A stretch of DNA of 64,000 nucleotides from Xanthostigma xanthostigma (taxonomy: Eukaryota > Arthropoda > Insecta > Raphidioptera > Raphidiidae), in NCBI GenBank assembly GCA_963575645.1, contig OY754469.1:39576753-39640752 (forward strand), given 5' to 3'. Under the pieces are notes generated by a model, which was not told the DNA's origin, did no database searches, and saw only the letters and a list, made by a program, of their open reading frames with translations. Of the stretch, positions 1 through 11,762 are shown in pieces (the stretch's first letter is position 1; each line of letters opens with the position of its first letter). The position numbers and the translations under genes are program-made.

Positions 1-261
1 ATATTATTTGAAATCGTTCCTAAATTCAATTCAAGACGATAAGCTGTAAGACTGTTCGGAATAGGTAGTGATTATGGGTGTCCCGTTTTAATGTAGCCAC
101 CCGTAGATCTCCGGCATTTCACAAGTCATCTTCAGGACCTCAACTTGCATTGAGGCCCTGAAGATGAAAATATATTTTTCGAAACGGTGGCCACAGGCGA
201 TATTCTGGTAAAGCTTATTTTTCAATTGTTCCTCAACCAAATAAATCTCCTTCTCTACACA
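1..261. other. Non-coding; nested inverted repeat
   Basis: No gene is seen. Positions 127-166 form a two-part inverted repeat: a 10-base arm CATCTTCAGG pairs with CCTGAAGATG, and inside it CCTCAA pairs with TTGAGG. It is followed directly by a second hairpin (GAAAA/TTTTC, 166-180) and GAAACG (181-186), giving one copy of the CTGARGAN-hairpin-GAAACG motif described in the findings. Confidence 0.6.
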
Positions 262-879
262 TCTATACTAATATATAAAGCTGAAGAGTTTGTTTGTTTG
301 TTTGTTTGAACGCGCTAATCTCAGGAACTACTGGTTCAAATTGAAAAAAAAAATTTGTTGGATAGCCCATTTATCGAGGAAGGCTATAGGCTATAATATA
401 AAATCAGGCTACGACCATTAGGAGCGGAGCATTAATGAAAAATGTTCCAAATGTATCTAAAAAATAAGCTTCTATTCAGGTGAAATGCACTAACTAAGTA
501 TACTCATATTAGCGATGTAAGAATACAACGCCGGCTAGAGCAATCGGTAGAGCACACGACTGGCAATACCAGGGTCGTGGGTTCGAGCCCTACGTTAGGC
601 GAATGCATTTTTATTATTTTTTTTATTTACTACATTGCTTTCTTCTAAGGCTTACATTAAAATTTATTTTAATTTTATTTAATTAATTAAAAAAAATTAT
701 TAGTTAACAAAAGTATAAATACTGCTTTTTATCGACAAAAAATTTTGAACGGTAATTCCGATCATCATGAAATTTGGACACAACATTCATCTCGGAAACT
801 AAGATGAATGTGTGTACTCATGTTCCTCCCTTCCCCATTCGTTCTTTTACACCCGGGTGAAACCGGACGGGACCGCTAG
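262..879 (+). mobile_element. Non-autonomous Helitron
   Basis: The sequence starts TCTATACTAATATATAAAG and ends GACCGCTAG, matching the TC...CTAG ends of the common lepidopteran Helitron family. The flanking host bases are A (261) and T (880), as expected for insertion between A and T. It contains a (GTTT)n run near 289 and the family's conserved 'GAACGCGCTAATCTCAGGAA' segment. There is no Rep/helicase ORF, so it is a 618-bp non-autonomous copy. A tRNA-like sequence sits inside it at 530-601. Confidence 0.85.
530..601 (+). pseudogene. tRNA-Lys-like sequence inside a Helitron
   Basis: The D-arm (TCGGTAGAGCA) and T-arm (GTGGGTTCGAGCCCTAC) closely match eukaryotic tRNA-Lys, and internal A- and B-box promoter sequences are recognisable. 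The anticodon stem is broken (CACGA against TACCA), the loop CTGGCAA would read GGC instead of CTT, and the acceptor stem is short by a base. It is therefore a decayed tRNA or tRNA-derived head, not a working gene. It may have been captured by, or inserted into, the Helitron. Confidence 0.65.
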
Positions 880-1770
880 TATGTAATAAAGGTAAAAAGC
901 TAACATTACTTGAAAATATTGAGATTAAAAAAGCAATTAGAAATAACAAAAACATAACTAATCACCAGGTAGATTTTAATTTATCACCCCTCTTACAATT
1001 AGTCTGTAATTAAATTTATGATTAATTTTCGGAACCCTTTATAAACAATCGCATCTTCAAATAATTCAGTATATGTCTGTACTCCTGATGATGGATCGTT
1101 GAGAAGAGAAAATATTTTGTAGAATTTTCATGTGTTTCTTGCTTTTACTATTTAAACCTTTATTTGTTATATGTGCTTTTCTTTTGAGCGAAATCTCTCC
1201 TGAGCGAACAAAATATTGTGCATTATGCGGGTATCCACTCAAAAGAGATTTCACTGTATACGTATCATTGATAAATATAAAATTTCAGCAGTGAACACTA
1301 AAAAAAAAGTTTAACGAAAAAAAAGGACGTGCTTGAGTATGCAATTATGATGTTGACGATTTCGCTTTGTTTAGTTTGCATTACGTAATAATACCCTACA
1401 GCAGTAACTTGTCAGTATCTCAGACCAAAAACCCAGTTGGTGGAAATAAATTTCCACACAATAACGCCGCTTATCTCTGGCAGCGGCGTTCAACACAAGC
1501 TGTCGTTTGGGAGAGCGGCGTCGCCCCAGAGCTCCTGTTCAAGCCAAATGGTGAACTCGTACATACAGTGCGTCACTTTGACGCACAATTACCAACCTTC
1601 GGGAATGAAAAAATGTTGTATTAACCTTTACGCGCGACTGAAGTAAAATATAGAAACAATACATAGCCGAGATACCGAAAAGATTTACAGTAGAGCTTCG
1701 TTAATCCGCTCTAGATGAGCCCGAACCAATAAATAATTCGATGTCTCTAATTAATAATAATATAAACTAA
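880..1770. other. AT-rich intergenic DNA, no gene recognised
   Basis: A moderately GC-rich patch at about 1460-1580 stays open in two plus frames (1367-1624 and 1437-1646). Neither frame has a recognisable domain, and no splice-consistent partner exon was found. I make no functional claim. Confidence 0.4.
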
Positions 1771-2086
1771 ATATCTTCTGCTTATAATATTATTTTTCAG
1801 AGGATAAATAGATCAATAAAGATATATGCTGTTAAGTTATATTTTTAATCGCAACGTTTCGTTTTATATATTAAAACTTCCTCAGGCTTTACAAAAAATA
1901 CATAATATAAATTAATTAAATTTATATTATGTATTTTTTGTAGAGCCTGAGGAAGTTTTAATATATAAAACGAAACGTTCGATTAAAAATATAACTTAAC
2001 AGCATATATCTTTATTGATCTATTTATTCTCTGAAAAATAATATTATAAAATTAATAGATCTGAAACACATATAATATCTTCTGCT
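1771..2086. mobile_element. Palindromic element with 12-bp target duplication
   Basis: Positions 1782-2049 form a near-complete palindrome with arms of about 130 bp and a centre near 1915. The 12-bp direct repeat ATATCTTCTGCT lies at 1771-1782 and again at 2075-2086, suggesting a target-site duplication around the insertion. Each arm carries the CTGAGGA-A-hairpin-GAAACG motif (1947-1977 on plus; mirrored at about 1853-1886 on minus). A duplication this long suggests retroposition rather than a cut-and-paste MITE. The family is not identified. Confidence 0.65.
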
Positions 2087-2682
2087 TTTTCTTCAAATTA
2101 AAAATTAAATTTAAGTATTAGCAAGGTCTGAATTAACGGGACTTTCGGTTGTTTCCGGTATTCACTTAATATTAAGTATATTTTTAACATTTTTGACAGT
2201 TCGATTGTGAAACTAACTTCACTTCTATTAAGTTGCTTACGAAAATTACCATTCGCACATGTGGTAACATTACATGATATATTTCTAACGGTAGCGGATA
2301 GGTAGTTTATGAAAATTACTGTTGAGTGGAATAGATTGCGTGCTTTTGTTTTTCATTACACCACTAGTGAGAAATAGATCAGTTTACAAGCGTGTATATG
2401 TAAAGCAGGTTTCCAGGGAGTAATAAAAGGAGATAAGAATTATCCAATTTTAATTATTACATTTTTACCGAAAATTGACGTAAGGATCAAAAAATTAAAT
2501 TTAATACTGTCGAATTTAGCATTTAAAGTATATGTCGATCCGTATAGGTAGGCGTAATTTTCATAAACAACTAAACAGAAATGACGTGCGTTACGCAAAG
2601 AACTGTTAAATAGGTTCAAAACTCAAAATCAAATTAATTAACTATTTTATAGGAGATACGTGCTAAAAATATGGTATGAAAA
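2087..2682. other. AT-rich non-coding DNA
   Basis: No gene is seen. Short segments such as GGATAGGTAGTTTATGAAAA (about 2297) recur near 48590, so at least part of it is interspersed repeat. Confidence 0.4.
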
Positions 2683-3925
2683 TCATATACTAATATATAA
2701 AGCTGAAAAGTTTGCTTATTTGTTTGATTGAACGCGCTAATCTTAGGAACTACTGGTTCGAATTGAAAATTTTTTGTTGTTGGATAGCTCATTTATCGGG
2801 GAAGGCTATAGGGTACATAATATCACGCTACGACCAATAGGGGCGGAGCATCAATGAAAAATGTTGCAAAATGTATCTCAAAATGTGTCCGTCTGACAAA
2901 CTTTTGAACGGTTACTCCGATCATAATGAAATTTGGACACGACATTCATCTCGGTAGACTAAGATGAACGTGCGCACTTCATTCACACCTCCTATTATTA
3001 TTATCAGTACCTGGGTGACCGAGCTTTGCTCGGAAAGTTAAATAAAATACTGATATGCTGATATCGCCAAAACTTTGAGAACCGTAGATTCTCTGTCGCT
3101 TCCCTTTGTGGAGCCTACGTCTCCACCTTTGTTACAGTCTTACCTCGCAGGGCTGCGCCCCGCTCGGTTGTAAACGACACTAGTCGAAACTTCGGCTCTC
3201 CATATAAGAACCGTAGGTTCTCTGGGGAAGCTTCGCTTCCCTTTGTGGAGCCTACGTCTCCACCTTTGTTACAGTCTTACATCGCGGGGCTGCGCCCCGC
3301 TCGATTGTAAACGACACTAGTCGAGCCTTCGGCTCTCCATATAAGAACCGTAGGTTCTCTGGGGAAGCTTCGCTTCCTTTTGTGGAGCAATAAGATAATA
3401 TTGCTGAAACAGTTTGACTCCTTTGTGGAGAGGATTGTCGGCCCTTATGGCAATCCGGTACTTGTAAAACTGATTCGCCGTCATCTTGATCTATGATATT
3501 GCATCTTTCGCTTCAAATTTAGGTTAAAAATGTATTTATTAAAATTACTCACCTATAATAATAATTGCTTTTAACTTTCTTTCAAATACGTATTTATTTT
3601 AAGTCTCACTTGGATAGTAATTAAAGATTAACTGTCATAATATTTTGAAAACAATTGTTTCATTGTATAAAATTCCAAAACCTACTTACAATATTTAAGT
3701 ATTTTCATACGTCAAAAAATTGATTTTTATAATGATAAAATTTGTAAGAAAACGATTTTTTCGAGAGATGAGACCTAGCTAAAACGATTTTTTGCCCCCC
3801 AAAATCCCTTTTCAGTAAATTTCATCCAAATCGTTAGGGCCGTTTTCGAGAAAATATTTAGGGACATAGGTACATAGATATATAGGTAGATACAAGATTA
3901 GCTCGTTTAATAATATAGGGATACT
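2683..3925 (+). mobile_element. Helitron-like composite with internal minisatellite
   Basis: The left end (from about 2683: TCATATACTAATATATAAAG) and the next ~330 bp match the Helitron at 262-879. The sequence then departs into a minisatellite and AT-rich DNA. It finishes near 3925 with 'ACAAGATTAGCTCGTTTAAT', a segment typical of lepidopteran repeat 3' ends. The right boundary is uncertain and two elements may be juxtaposed. Confidence 0.5.
3078..3392. repeat. Minisatellite, about 129- to 137-bp unit
   Basis: The word AACCGTAG[AG]TTCTCTG recurs at about 3080, 3209 and 3346, giving two full units (129 and 137 bp) and the start of a third. The first unit lacks the GGGGAAGC stretch. Each unit contains GC-rich mini-hairpins such as GGGGCTGCGCCCC. 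Units are nearly identical, suggesting recent amplification or homogenisation. Confidence 0.85.
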
Positions 3926-4616
3926 TCGTGCGCAGGAATAATTTCGAATGAATCATTCGATTATCAAAATAATTCGAATAGCAGCGTTTCGATTAATAAA
4001 ATCAACTCAAATTTTTGACCTAAATTAGTGTCTCTCATTCACTCTGCTGTTGCAATGGTAATTATTTATGTGATGTGTTTTTCAAAGTTCTATAAAAATT
4101 GCTCGTGAAAATATCGCAATTTTGAAATATTTGTTTTCGTTGATAATTTCTGTTGGCATTAATTACCTATAACGTTTATCAGTACGTTTTCGGTTTCATG
4201 CAATCCATCGTCAGGCTATCCTCCCCTTGTAACTATTCTATATATACAGCGTAGATTGGTAGCGTACACAGATATCGTACAAAGCTGATGTACTATCTGT
4301 ACACGATACAGTGATCTGCAACAGTATTCCTGCTGTCATATTTTACCAGTGGCGGATTTAAAGAGTTCGGTGTTATCCAGACTTGGTAGAAGTAAAACTT
4401 CTTATTTAGTACATTTTTTACAATCTCATTCAACTTCACGCATACGTTTGTGATGAATTTATGTCGAATTTTGAACAACTTCCACATATCCGATCGATTT
4501 GAAATTTTGTACACATACTGTGTGTTCAACGTGTTGGGTTATGGTTTTACATGTTATATTAATATTTTCCTATAGTACGTACTTTGTGGTACAGTCATAG
4601 CTGAATCCTAGACTTG
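3926..4616. other. Non-coding; decayed hAT terminus
   Basis: No gene is seen. CAGTGGCGGATTTAAAG at about 4349 resembles the terminus of hAT-type elements, but no matching opposite end or target duplication was found. Confidence 0.35.
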
Positions 4617-4990
4617 TAAAGTATATGAGTAAAAGTATTTCAAAATACAAATACTATTCTAGTATTTGTATTTTGATAAATCAAATATTTGATACTTGAA
4701 TTTAAATGCTTAAAATTGAATATTTTTTACAAGTATATACTTTTAATTAGTTAAGCTTGTGTACTTGCTGATAGATCAAGCAATTGCTTAAGAATATTTT
4801 TATAAATATAATCCAAAAGTATTTGTATAATTATATTTCAAATACTTCAGGAGTATTTGTATTTGTATTTCAAGTACTCTATGCAGCAAAAGATTTGTAT
4901 TTGTATTTAAATACTCAATGAAGCAACAGTATTTGAATTTGAATTTAAATAGTTTTAAAAAGTATTTTTTACAAGTATGGTGTTTTCCTC
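4617..4990. repeat. AT-rich degenerate repeat (AGTATTTGTATTT words)
   Basis: Words such as AGTATTTGTATTTGTATTT and their complement AAATACAAATACT recur throughout, in both orientations. This resembles the subterminal repeats of a decayed MITE. No ORF is present. Confidence 0.5.
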
Positions 4991-5817
4991 ATATAGGTTA
5001 CTCTAATAGTCTTTGAAATAACTCAATCTCAAAAGGTGAAACTTGGAAAAAACTGTTTTGAAAACATGTACGACGGTCTTCGAACAAAGCACCCGCTCGG
5101 GAGTGGGTGGGTTTTATACAATTAAATATAAATTCGAAACGAAACGTTTTTTTAAAAATATGTATAACAAAAAATAGGCTTAAAAACATAGTATGTACCT
5201 ATATATTACACTGTGGGTCAAGCTGAGCGATAGCCCTGCTTGATTCTAAAAACTTATGATACTGTTATCGTTGCGGAGTGGGGCGTAGTCCTACGAGGCA
5301 GGACTGTAATAAAATGAAGCCATAAGCTCCTCTAAAACACCAGTTAAAAATAAAATATATTAACAAAATTTAATTGACGCTGTGGAAAAAGCTATATAAC
5401 ATTGTTTCATCTCAATCGCGTTCGTTTTTCATTTTTATGCTTTTTTTTCAGAAATTAGTTTTTATAAAAATGTTCTAAATTTCGCTATTCTACCAAATGT
5501 TTCATAGATAAATTTTGATGCGCACTGTATATGGCATACATTACATAGAACTCATAGGCTGTAACACTAAGTAATATATGTTACGGGCCACACTACAGAA
5601 TTAAAATATTTTTAAAATATACAACAGTCATGTCAGTATATTATTAAACTAATAAAATCGGTAAAATGCAAGCTGAGGTATTTTGTACTGCTAAAATGTT
5701 TCAGATTTTTTTTATAAACACATTACAAAAGTGACTTATAGCTCAAGTAGATTCTATTAGTGTAAACATTCTTGGGTAGGTATTTGAGGCAGCGTAAAAA
5801 TTTGTAACCGAAACCCG

Positions 5818-6323
5818 AAGGACCCCGCACAAACCTTATGGGATCTGGTTCTCGGTTAAATTGATCGAAAATGGTTTTATTTTATAGTTTAAAGGTCACT
5901 AAGAAAAAGTGTACATGGGCGCGTATAGCCTAAAAACCAATAGATTTTTAGCCACAGTATGTTTAGTGAGATTTTAGATATAGGGATATTCCTAGAATTC
6001 ACAATCTTAATAAATCCTAAGCTCTAGAAATATGTTTTCGAGTGCGCTGAATCCGAATATGACATTATTATTTTATACAGAGTGACAAGTTCCAACATTA
6101 CCTAGTTTTCGACTATTTTTCTATTTTCTAAAAAAAGCACAAAAGTTTGTGAATTTCTATATCTAAAATCTCGCTAAACATAGGTATATGTAGTTAAAAA
6201 TCTATTGGTTTTTGAGCTATGCGCCCATGAACAATTTTCTTAGTGACCTTTAAACTATAAAATAAAACCATTTTCGATCAATTTAACCGAGAACCAAATC
6301 GCATAAGGTTTGTGCGGGGTCCT
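5818..6323. mobile_element. Foldback MITE, about 506 bp
   Basis: Long inverted terminal repeats of about 165 bp (5818-5983 and 6160-6323) begin AAGGACCCCGCACAAACCTTA and end with its complement. The arms are diverged but collinear. There is no transposase. Flanking DNA back to 4990 shows no gene. Confidence 0.8.
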
Positions 6324-6942
6324 TAAAAAGACAATAACCGAACCGAAAAAAAATTCGATTTCAGTACCTGGCTGCAACATATACATGAGTGTGTTTATCC
6401 CCTTCGTGCTCCGTCCCCGAAACGTCCAACTGCTCCGGGGCTCCGGTATCGATCGGTTTCTCCTCGACTCTCATCCCCTACGCCACGCGCCCCTGCACCC
6501 CCTAACACAACTGTACACTCATACAGTCAGACGCGAGCGCCACTGACTGTGTACTAAACTGCGTCTGTGAAAGTATACCTACGCTCGAAATGTTTTATAA
6601 AAGGTCGTGTGTACCAAATACTCCCACCATTATGGGTTGACCACACACGATCGGTTTTTTTTCTTTCTTTGAAGAACAGAAATGTAAACGTAGTATTAAA
6701 TTAAATAAATTTCAATATTGTTTTATACACACTTTCAACAGTTGATCTACAAAGGCCGTATTGATTTGATGCGGGATCCAGTTTTTTAACACCTTGTAAG
6801 GTATCGTTTGTTGCTTCAGTTGGTTTCATTGCGGGCTTAATTGTAAAGGTACTCCAGTATCAGTGGCGTAACTATACCGTTTGAAGCCCGTGGCAAATTC
6901 ATCGGATGGGGCCCTCCCTCAATGTAAACAAGCTCAACCAGC

Positions 6943-7585
6943 GTTGTACATTTTACCATTCCAACCCACAAGTGGGGAATAGTACTAGTTTAGGTCAAAA
7001 AACACTTTTCAAAAATTTTACATCTTTTCATTTTGAGGTCCCCCGAATCCAAAAAACATATTTTTGAAAAAACTGTGTGCGTCTGTTAGTCTGTGAACAC
7101 GATACAGGTCAAACGGATGAGCGGATCGAAACCAAATTTTGGGAGGATGTTTGGTATGCAAATGTGAAGAGCCCTATTGTTTTTTGGGGAAAATAGGCGC
7201 ATGCGCAGAAGAGATATTTGCTATAACGGTGTTTTTTATGATAACGGTATACTTTTCACAACGGTTTATTTTTCTATTTATTTTTCAAGAAAGTTTTTCC
7301 AAAAAAAATGTTTTTCTTAATTTTATAGTTTCGGAAATATATGTTGAAAATAAAAAAATCAGCTGTTCTTTTGTTTTGTAGATCTGTTAGAAAGAAATTA
7401 GTTAAGCATGCTTTGATTAAGTTTTACATGACGTGGATCATATATGTATGCGAATAGCAAATATCATAATATTTAATACTAGGCATTACCCGCGTCTTAG
7501 CACGCGATTTCTTTATTATAATTTATAATACTATATCAAACGTTAATATTGGTCCCGTCGCCCAATTGGCTGAAATTTTGTTTAT
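6943..7585 (+). mobile_element. Interspersed repeat family A, copy 1
   Basis: Starts TACCATTCCAACCCACAAG and ends near GGTCCCGTCGCCCAATTGG. An inverted copy of the whole unit lies at 45735-46384 in intron 7 of the coiled-coil gene, and fragments lie near 32130-32235 and 56640-56785. The body contains 'GAGGTCCCCCGAATCC' and 'GACGTGGATCA' words shared between copies. No coding capacity is seen. Confidence 0.7.
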
Positions 7586-7615
7586 ATTCCACTGAATACT
7601 ATTTATATATTAATA

Positions 7616-7800
7616 AAGGCCGCTGCACACGAGGCTGGTTTTGCTGCTAGATTGACCTTGCTAAATTTGACTGCTAGCTTTCAAGCTTGCTGTGGTTTTT
7701 ATGTGTTATAAGACCACGGCTATCCTCAGATGAGAATATTTTCTTGTTTCATACTTTTCAGTAGTCGGGTTTTAGTTTTTGAACTTTATTTTTATTATTC
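7616..7800 (+). mobile_element. Fragments of two repeat families
   Basis: 7616-7705 starts AAGGCCGCTGCACACGAGGC, the terminus of the MITE family complete at 21941-22403. From 7709 a second repeat begins (ACCACGGCTATCCTCAGATG), which also occurs at 40078-40165 and inverted at 39887-39975. Confidence 0.6.
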
Positions 7801-8267
7801 AGACGAAACCACGACCTCTCACCATTTTAATACGACACATGATCTGTGAAACAACCTTAAATATGGCTTTTGTAAATAAAATAACTCCGCCCCATCGAAT
7901 GAATTGATTAGCGATTTAACTAAATTATTTATATGCCTACATGAAATCAGTTTGTACAAGCGTCGATCAGTGTGTTAAGGCCTTAATTGAACCCTTCGAA
8001 AGAGACCTTTGTTAGTTTACTTAGGCGCTATCCTTCACAGCGCTAATTTAACGATGTACCTTTTACTTGTTTTTTTTTTCGACTTTAAAATTGAACTCTG
8101 CTACCTATTTCGTTTATTTATATTTATGAGGTTACTGAATAAAGAGGTTTAAACGTCAACTTTTCAACAGAATTTTTGCTTAGACAAAAGATGAGCATCG
8201 AAAAAAAAAACTAAACAGCTATGTTAACGTCGAAAACTCTGGTCGCAGTGCCAAACCCTACCGACAG
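7801..8267. other. No feature recognised
   Basis: AT-rich DNA without an open frame of interest or recognisable repeat ends. Confidence 0.35.
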
Positions 8268-9038
8268 TACACTGGGTATGTTCCGAAATATAACTCAGTA
8301 TACTAGCCAGTAGAGCTGTAAAAGTAACGAGAAATTGTGTACCCGTATGTATTCGTTACTTAAAGAACCAGTAACCGTTACTTTCGTATCGTTACGTTAC
8401 TCGGTACTTTTCATACGACATACAATAGTGTACTTAACAGCATCAAGCAAGCATGTATTCAGACGTTAATCAAAGATTTGAATAAGCATGTAGCTTCGCA
8501 CCAAAGCGCGTCGTATTTGTGATACGACATGAGTCATGACTTCGTACTTTATGAATACATACTTTTATAACACATTGTGTTCGTATAACCGTATCAAACG
8601 AGTCGAACTGACATGGATACGAAACGTGCGAGTAACGAAATGAATTTGTAAGTAACGATTCGTTACTTCGAGTCAGACGATGTACCCGTTACTCAGTAAC
8701 GAATACATATGGTTTGTTACAGCTCTACTAGCCAGTGCTAATTACGTCATGAATCCAACACCATGATTGTACTGGTGTGCCACCATATTGTACTGGTGAG
8801 ACAGGTGTAACGTAGAATAAATATTTAACCGGACGTGTGTGCACCAGACTTCGTGGAATTTTTTATTTTATTATTTGTTATTTGCAATAATGTCTTCACA
8901 ACAAAGTAAACAATTACTTTTGGTGGACGAGGGAAATAACAATACGTCAACGCGCTGGCCACTATATTTAGGAACGATTCATGACGTCATTAGCACTGGC
9001 CAGTACACTGGGTTATATTTCGGAACACAACCAGTGTA
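8268..9038. mobile_element. MITE with about 70-bp inverted ends, split by a hAT MITE
   Basis: Left end TACACTGGGTATGTTCCGAA pairs with right end TTCGGAACACAACCAGTGTA. The similarity continues inward through GCCAGTGCTAATTACGTCAT and its complement, about 70 bp in all. A separate hAT element occupies 8311-8727 inside the left arm. Without it the element is about 345 bp. Confidence 0.85.
8311..8727. mobile_element. hAT-type MITE, 417 bp, 8-bp TSD
   Basis: Terminal inverted repeat TAGAGCTGTAA / TTACAGCTCTA, flanked by the perfect 8-bp target duplication CTAGCCAG at 8303-8310 and 8728-8735. TIR and TSD length both fit the hAT superfamily. The interior is built from repeated GTAACGA and CGTTAC words, typical of hAT subterminal repeats. 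It encodes no transposase. Confidence 0.92.
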
Positions 9039-9810
9039 TTTGCTAATAAAGCTACTGGGGCTTTATTATTAATTTTGGTCAAAATAAAAAATATAAGCCC
9101 TTAATACACCTCTTAAAATAATAATTGTTTTTCGATCCAACATCTGCACCAAATTCATATCCGCAAACTTGTTTCCTTAAAATTTGTAACTCCGGTCCTG
9201 TCGGGCCGATTTTATTTAGATTTTAGCAGCACATTTTAATATTTACTAAATGGTTAAATTTCAAATTTGAAACGGTTCTGAGAGTTTTTTTAATGCCACC
9301 CTTAAAATGGCCCGATTGGGATGTTGTACTACTTGCCTCATTGTACGATTTTTAATATTAATTGAGATTTTTAAAAAGAAATAATGGATTTGTATGAGAC
9401 TAAAGAAATAAATATTTCAAATTTTGCGTAAATATTGTTTCACTACGTAATGCGGACACACTGTCACGAACAAATGAAGTCAAAAATGTACAGCGCCAAA
9501 GATATCAAATTCGTGGTACTACTTACCCCTGAATCAACTTGCCCCTTATTCGTACATCCTTATACAATACTGTAATAGGACCGAATTTAGATCACACGTA
9601 TTGATGTACGTTTCATATTTACATATTGTGTCAGAACTTAATCTGCAGTTTGTTCAAAGTTTGTCTGAGCTCATCTTCTCAGAACAGAGCCTATGTAAGG
9701 ACGAGGCACATAAGTGAATATCTCAGACAGTATTGGTTGTATAGCACAAAAAGTTAAACTGTTTGGTATCAAGGGGGAAATATGTTGGCAAAATAGATTT
9801 TCTTCTCGAT
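9039..9810. other. No gene recognised
   Basis: AT-rich DNA with no ORF of interest. Any repeats present are too decayed for me to delimit. Confidence 0.35.
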
Positions 9811-9862
9811 TGATATGCTGACGTCAGGTCAAAGGTGACTTTGACCTGACCTCAGCATATCA
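9811..9862. repeat. Short perfect-stem palindrome
   Basis: TGATATGCTGACGTCAGGTC pairs with its near-complement GACCTGACCTCAGCATATCA, separated by AAAGGTGACTTT, which is itself self-complementary. The total is 52 bp. Confidence 0.7.
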
Positions 9863-9924
9863 GTCACCTGAAAAGTAATAGTGAAACCACGTGAAACGTA
9901 AAGTTATATAATTTTTTTCAGTTC

Positions 9925-10032
9925 CACATAGATCATAATACCTAACCTGTAAACGTGGAGTATTATATCTACAGTCTGCTCTTGTGAATTTATTTAGGTG
10001 TTGTTTATTAACCTTTTGTGAAGTGTATAGTA
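9925..10032 (+). repeat. Partial copy of the terminal repeat of the 10240-13708 element
   Basis: CATAGATCATAATACCTAAC and the following ~95 bp repeat almost exactly at 10240-10346. A short inverted copy also lies at 13707-13749. These outlying fragments suggest several insertions or duplicated ends of the same family. Confidence 0.7.
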
Positions 10033-11123
10033 TGTAAAACAGCAGCGTCATCTTAATTTAATGCTGTTATGGCCATATTAACCGAACGTAAGTAGTTATT
10101 TATTCGGTTCATTTGTTCTTTAGGTAGCTATTCCTTCGAATAAATAGCGATCATTCAAACATAACTGCAGGTATAAATCAAGTGTATCTTACTTCGAGGG
10201 TATCAATATTTATTTGCCTGATAAAATAATAATGGCCGCCACATAGATCATAATACCTAACCTATAAACGTGGAGTATTATATCTACAGTCTGCTCTTGT
10301 GAATTTATTTATGTGTTGTTTATTAACCTTTTGTGAAGTGTATAGTTGTAAACGTTAAAGTTAGTCGAAGTTTTGTGTGCGATTGAGTTAGGATAAAACA
10401 TTATTATTTTGTGAAACTTTTTTTTTACGTTTACACTAACGCCATCGATCGGATTTTTGGCTGAATATCAAAATATTCAACAAAAAAAAGCAAGGAGTAT
10501 AGTGCAGTGTATATTTATTCTTGAACTAACTTTTATACCTGATATTTAGCTTGGTGAAGTGAAAGTAAATTTTATTCTAACGAATTCTGTTCCAAGATTA
10601 GTAACTTCAATCTTCAGTAGTGTTCGGTGAATATGGGCATTTGAGGAACACATTTGTAATACATTGAAACGATTCTCCATACCTCTACCCTCCATAACTT
10701 CAAAAGTTTATTAACAGAACGGTAACTGTGGTTTTAGATACTGAATAACATGAATGAAACGCTTGTTTATACAATAAAAAGCGACGATGATAGTAGATAC
10801 ATCGAGTATTGTTCAGTTTTAGTTCAGCTACTTCGTCCAGTCGCAGTAAAATTCGCTCATAACGAGTCGCTCGTTCGGTCCCTTCGTCGGTTTGACAAAC
10901 GGGAACAAGGGGAAGCGACGCGCCTATAAGGACGCTCGTCGCTATCACGTTCGCTGTGTTTCTCTATACGGAAGGGGGACGGGGGAGGCTATGCCTTCTT
11001 GGAATATCGTTGTAATGCATACAACTCGCACCGACTCACTGGCCTTATTCACCGTTAACTGTGCCACGTCAACTTGCGAGAAGAGAATTCAGGATGCTAG
11101 TAGTCCAGTGAAAATAAACATTT

Positions 11124-11719
11124 AAAATTAGTATAATTCGCATAGAGCTGAAAATTGGTACAGGTCTTAAGTACACTATTCCAACTAAAATATTAAGAGA
11201 CACCACCATTTCTATATCTGCTTCAAAATTTACTCATGGTCAAAGGTCAAAAGTATCGGTTTTTTGCACTTTTCTCGTAAACGGTAAATGTTATCTAAAA
11301 ATAGATCAGACAAAAGTTGTAGATCATGAAATTGTCTACAAAAACTGTTCTTATATCTTTTTCCTACGAATCACTATTTCTGAGATATGGGACCAAAATG
11401 TCTATGACCGTACTGAGCGTATTTGTTAATATGCATATTAGTATTTTGGATGTATGAAATCACCATTTCAAAAGAATGGTGATTCGTAGGGAAAAAAGTA
11501 TAAGAACAATTCTTATAGACAATTGCATGATCTACAACTTTTGTCTGACCTATTTTTAGATAACATTTACCGTTTACGAGAAAAGTGAAAAAAAAACAAT
11601 ACTTTAAGCCTTTGACCTTGAATAAAATTTTTAGTAGATGTAGGACTTTTGATATTTCATTTATAATAGTGCATCTAAGAACTGTACCAATTTTCAGCTT
11701 TATGCGAATTATTGAAAAC
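11124..11719. mobile_element. Foldback MITE nested in the 3.5-kb element
   Basis: ATAATTCGCATAGAGCTGAA at the left pairs with AGCTTTATGCGAATTATTG at the right. Long arms continue inward through TACCGTTTACGAGAAAA and AACTTTTGTCTGA words to a short centre near 11420. Arms are about 240 bp with moderate divergence. Confidence 0.8.
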
Positions 11720-11762
11720 CTACCACTATTTTTTGTCTGTTTTGACCGGACTATTATAGTGG

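Noticed and set aside
158-186. Hammerhead ribozyme core (CTGANGA...GAAA)
   Set aside because: All copies have one extra base between CTGARGA and the stem, and no clear stems I and III were found. The resemblance is recorded as a finding but not called as a ribozyme.
530-601. Functional tRNA-Lys gene
   Set aside because: The anticodon stem does not pair and the anticodon is not that of Lys. It sits inside a Helitron.
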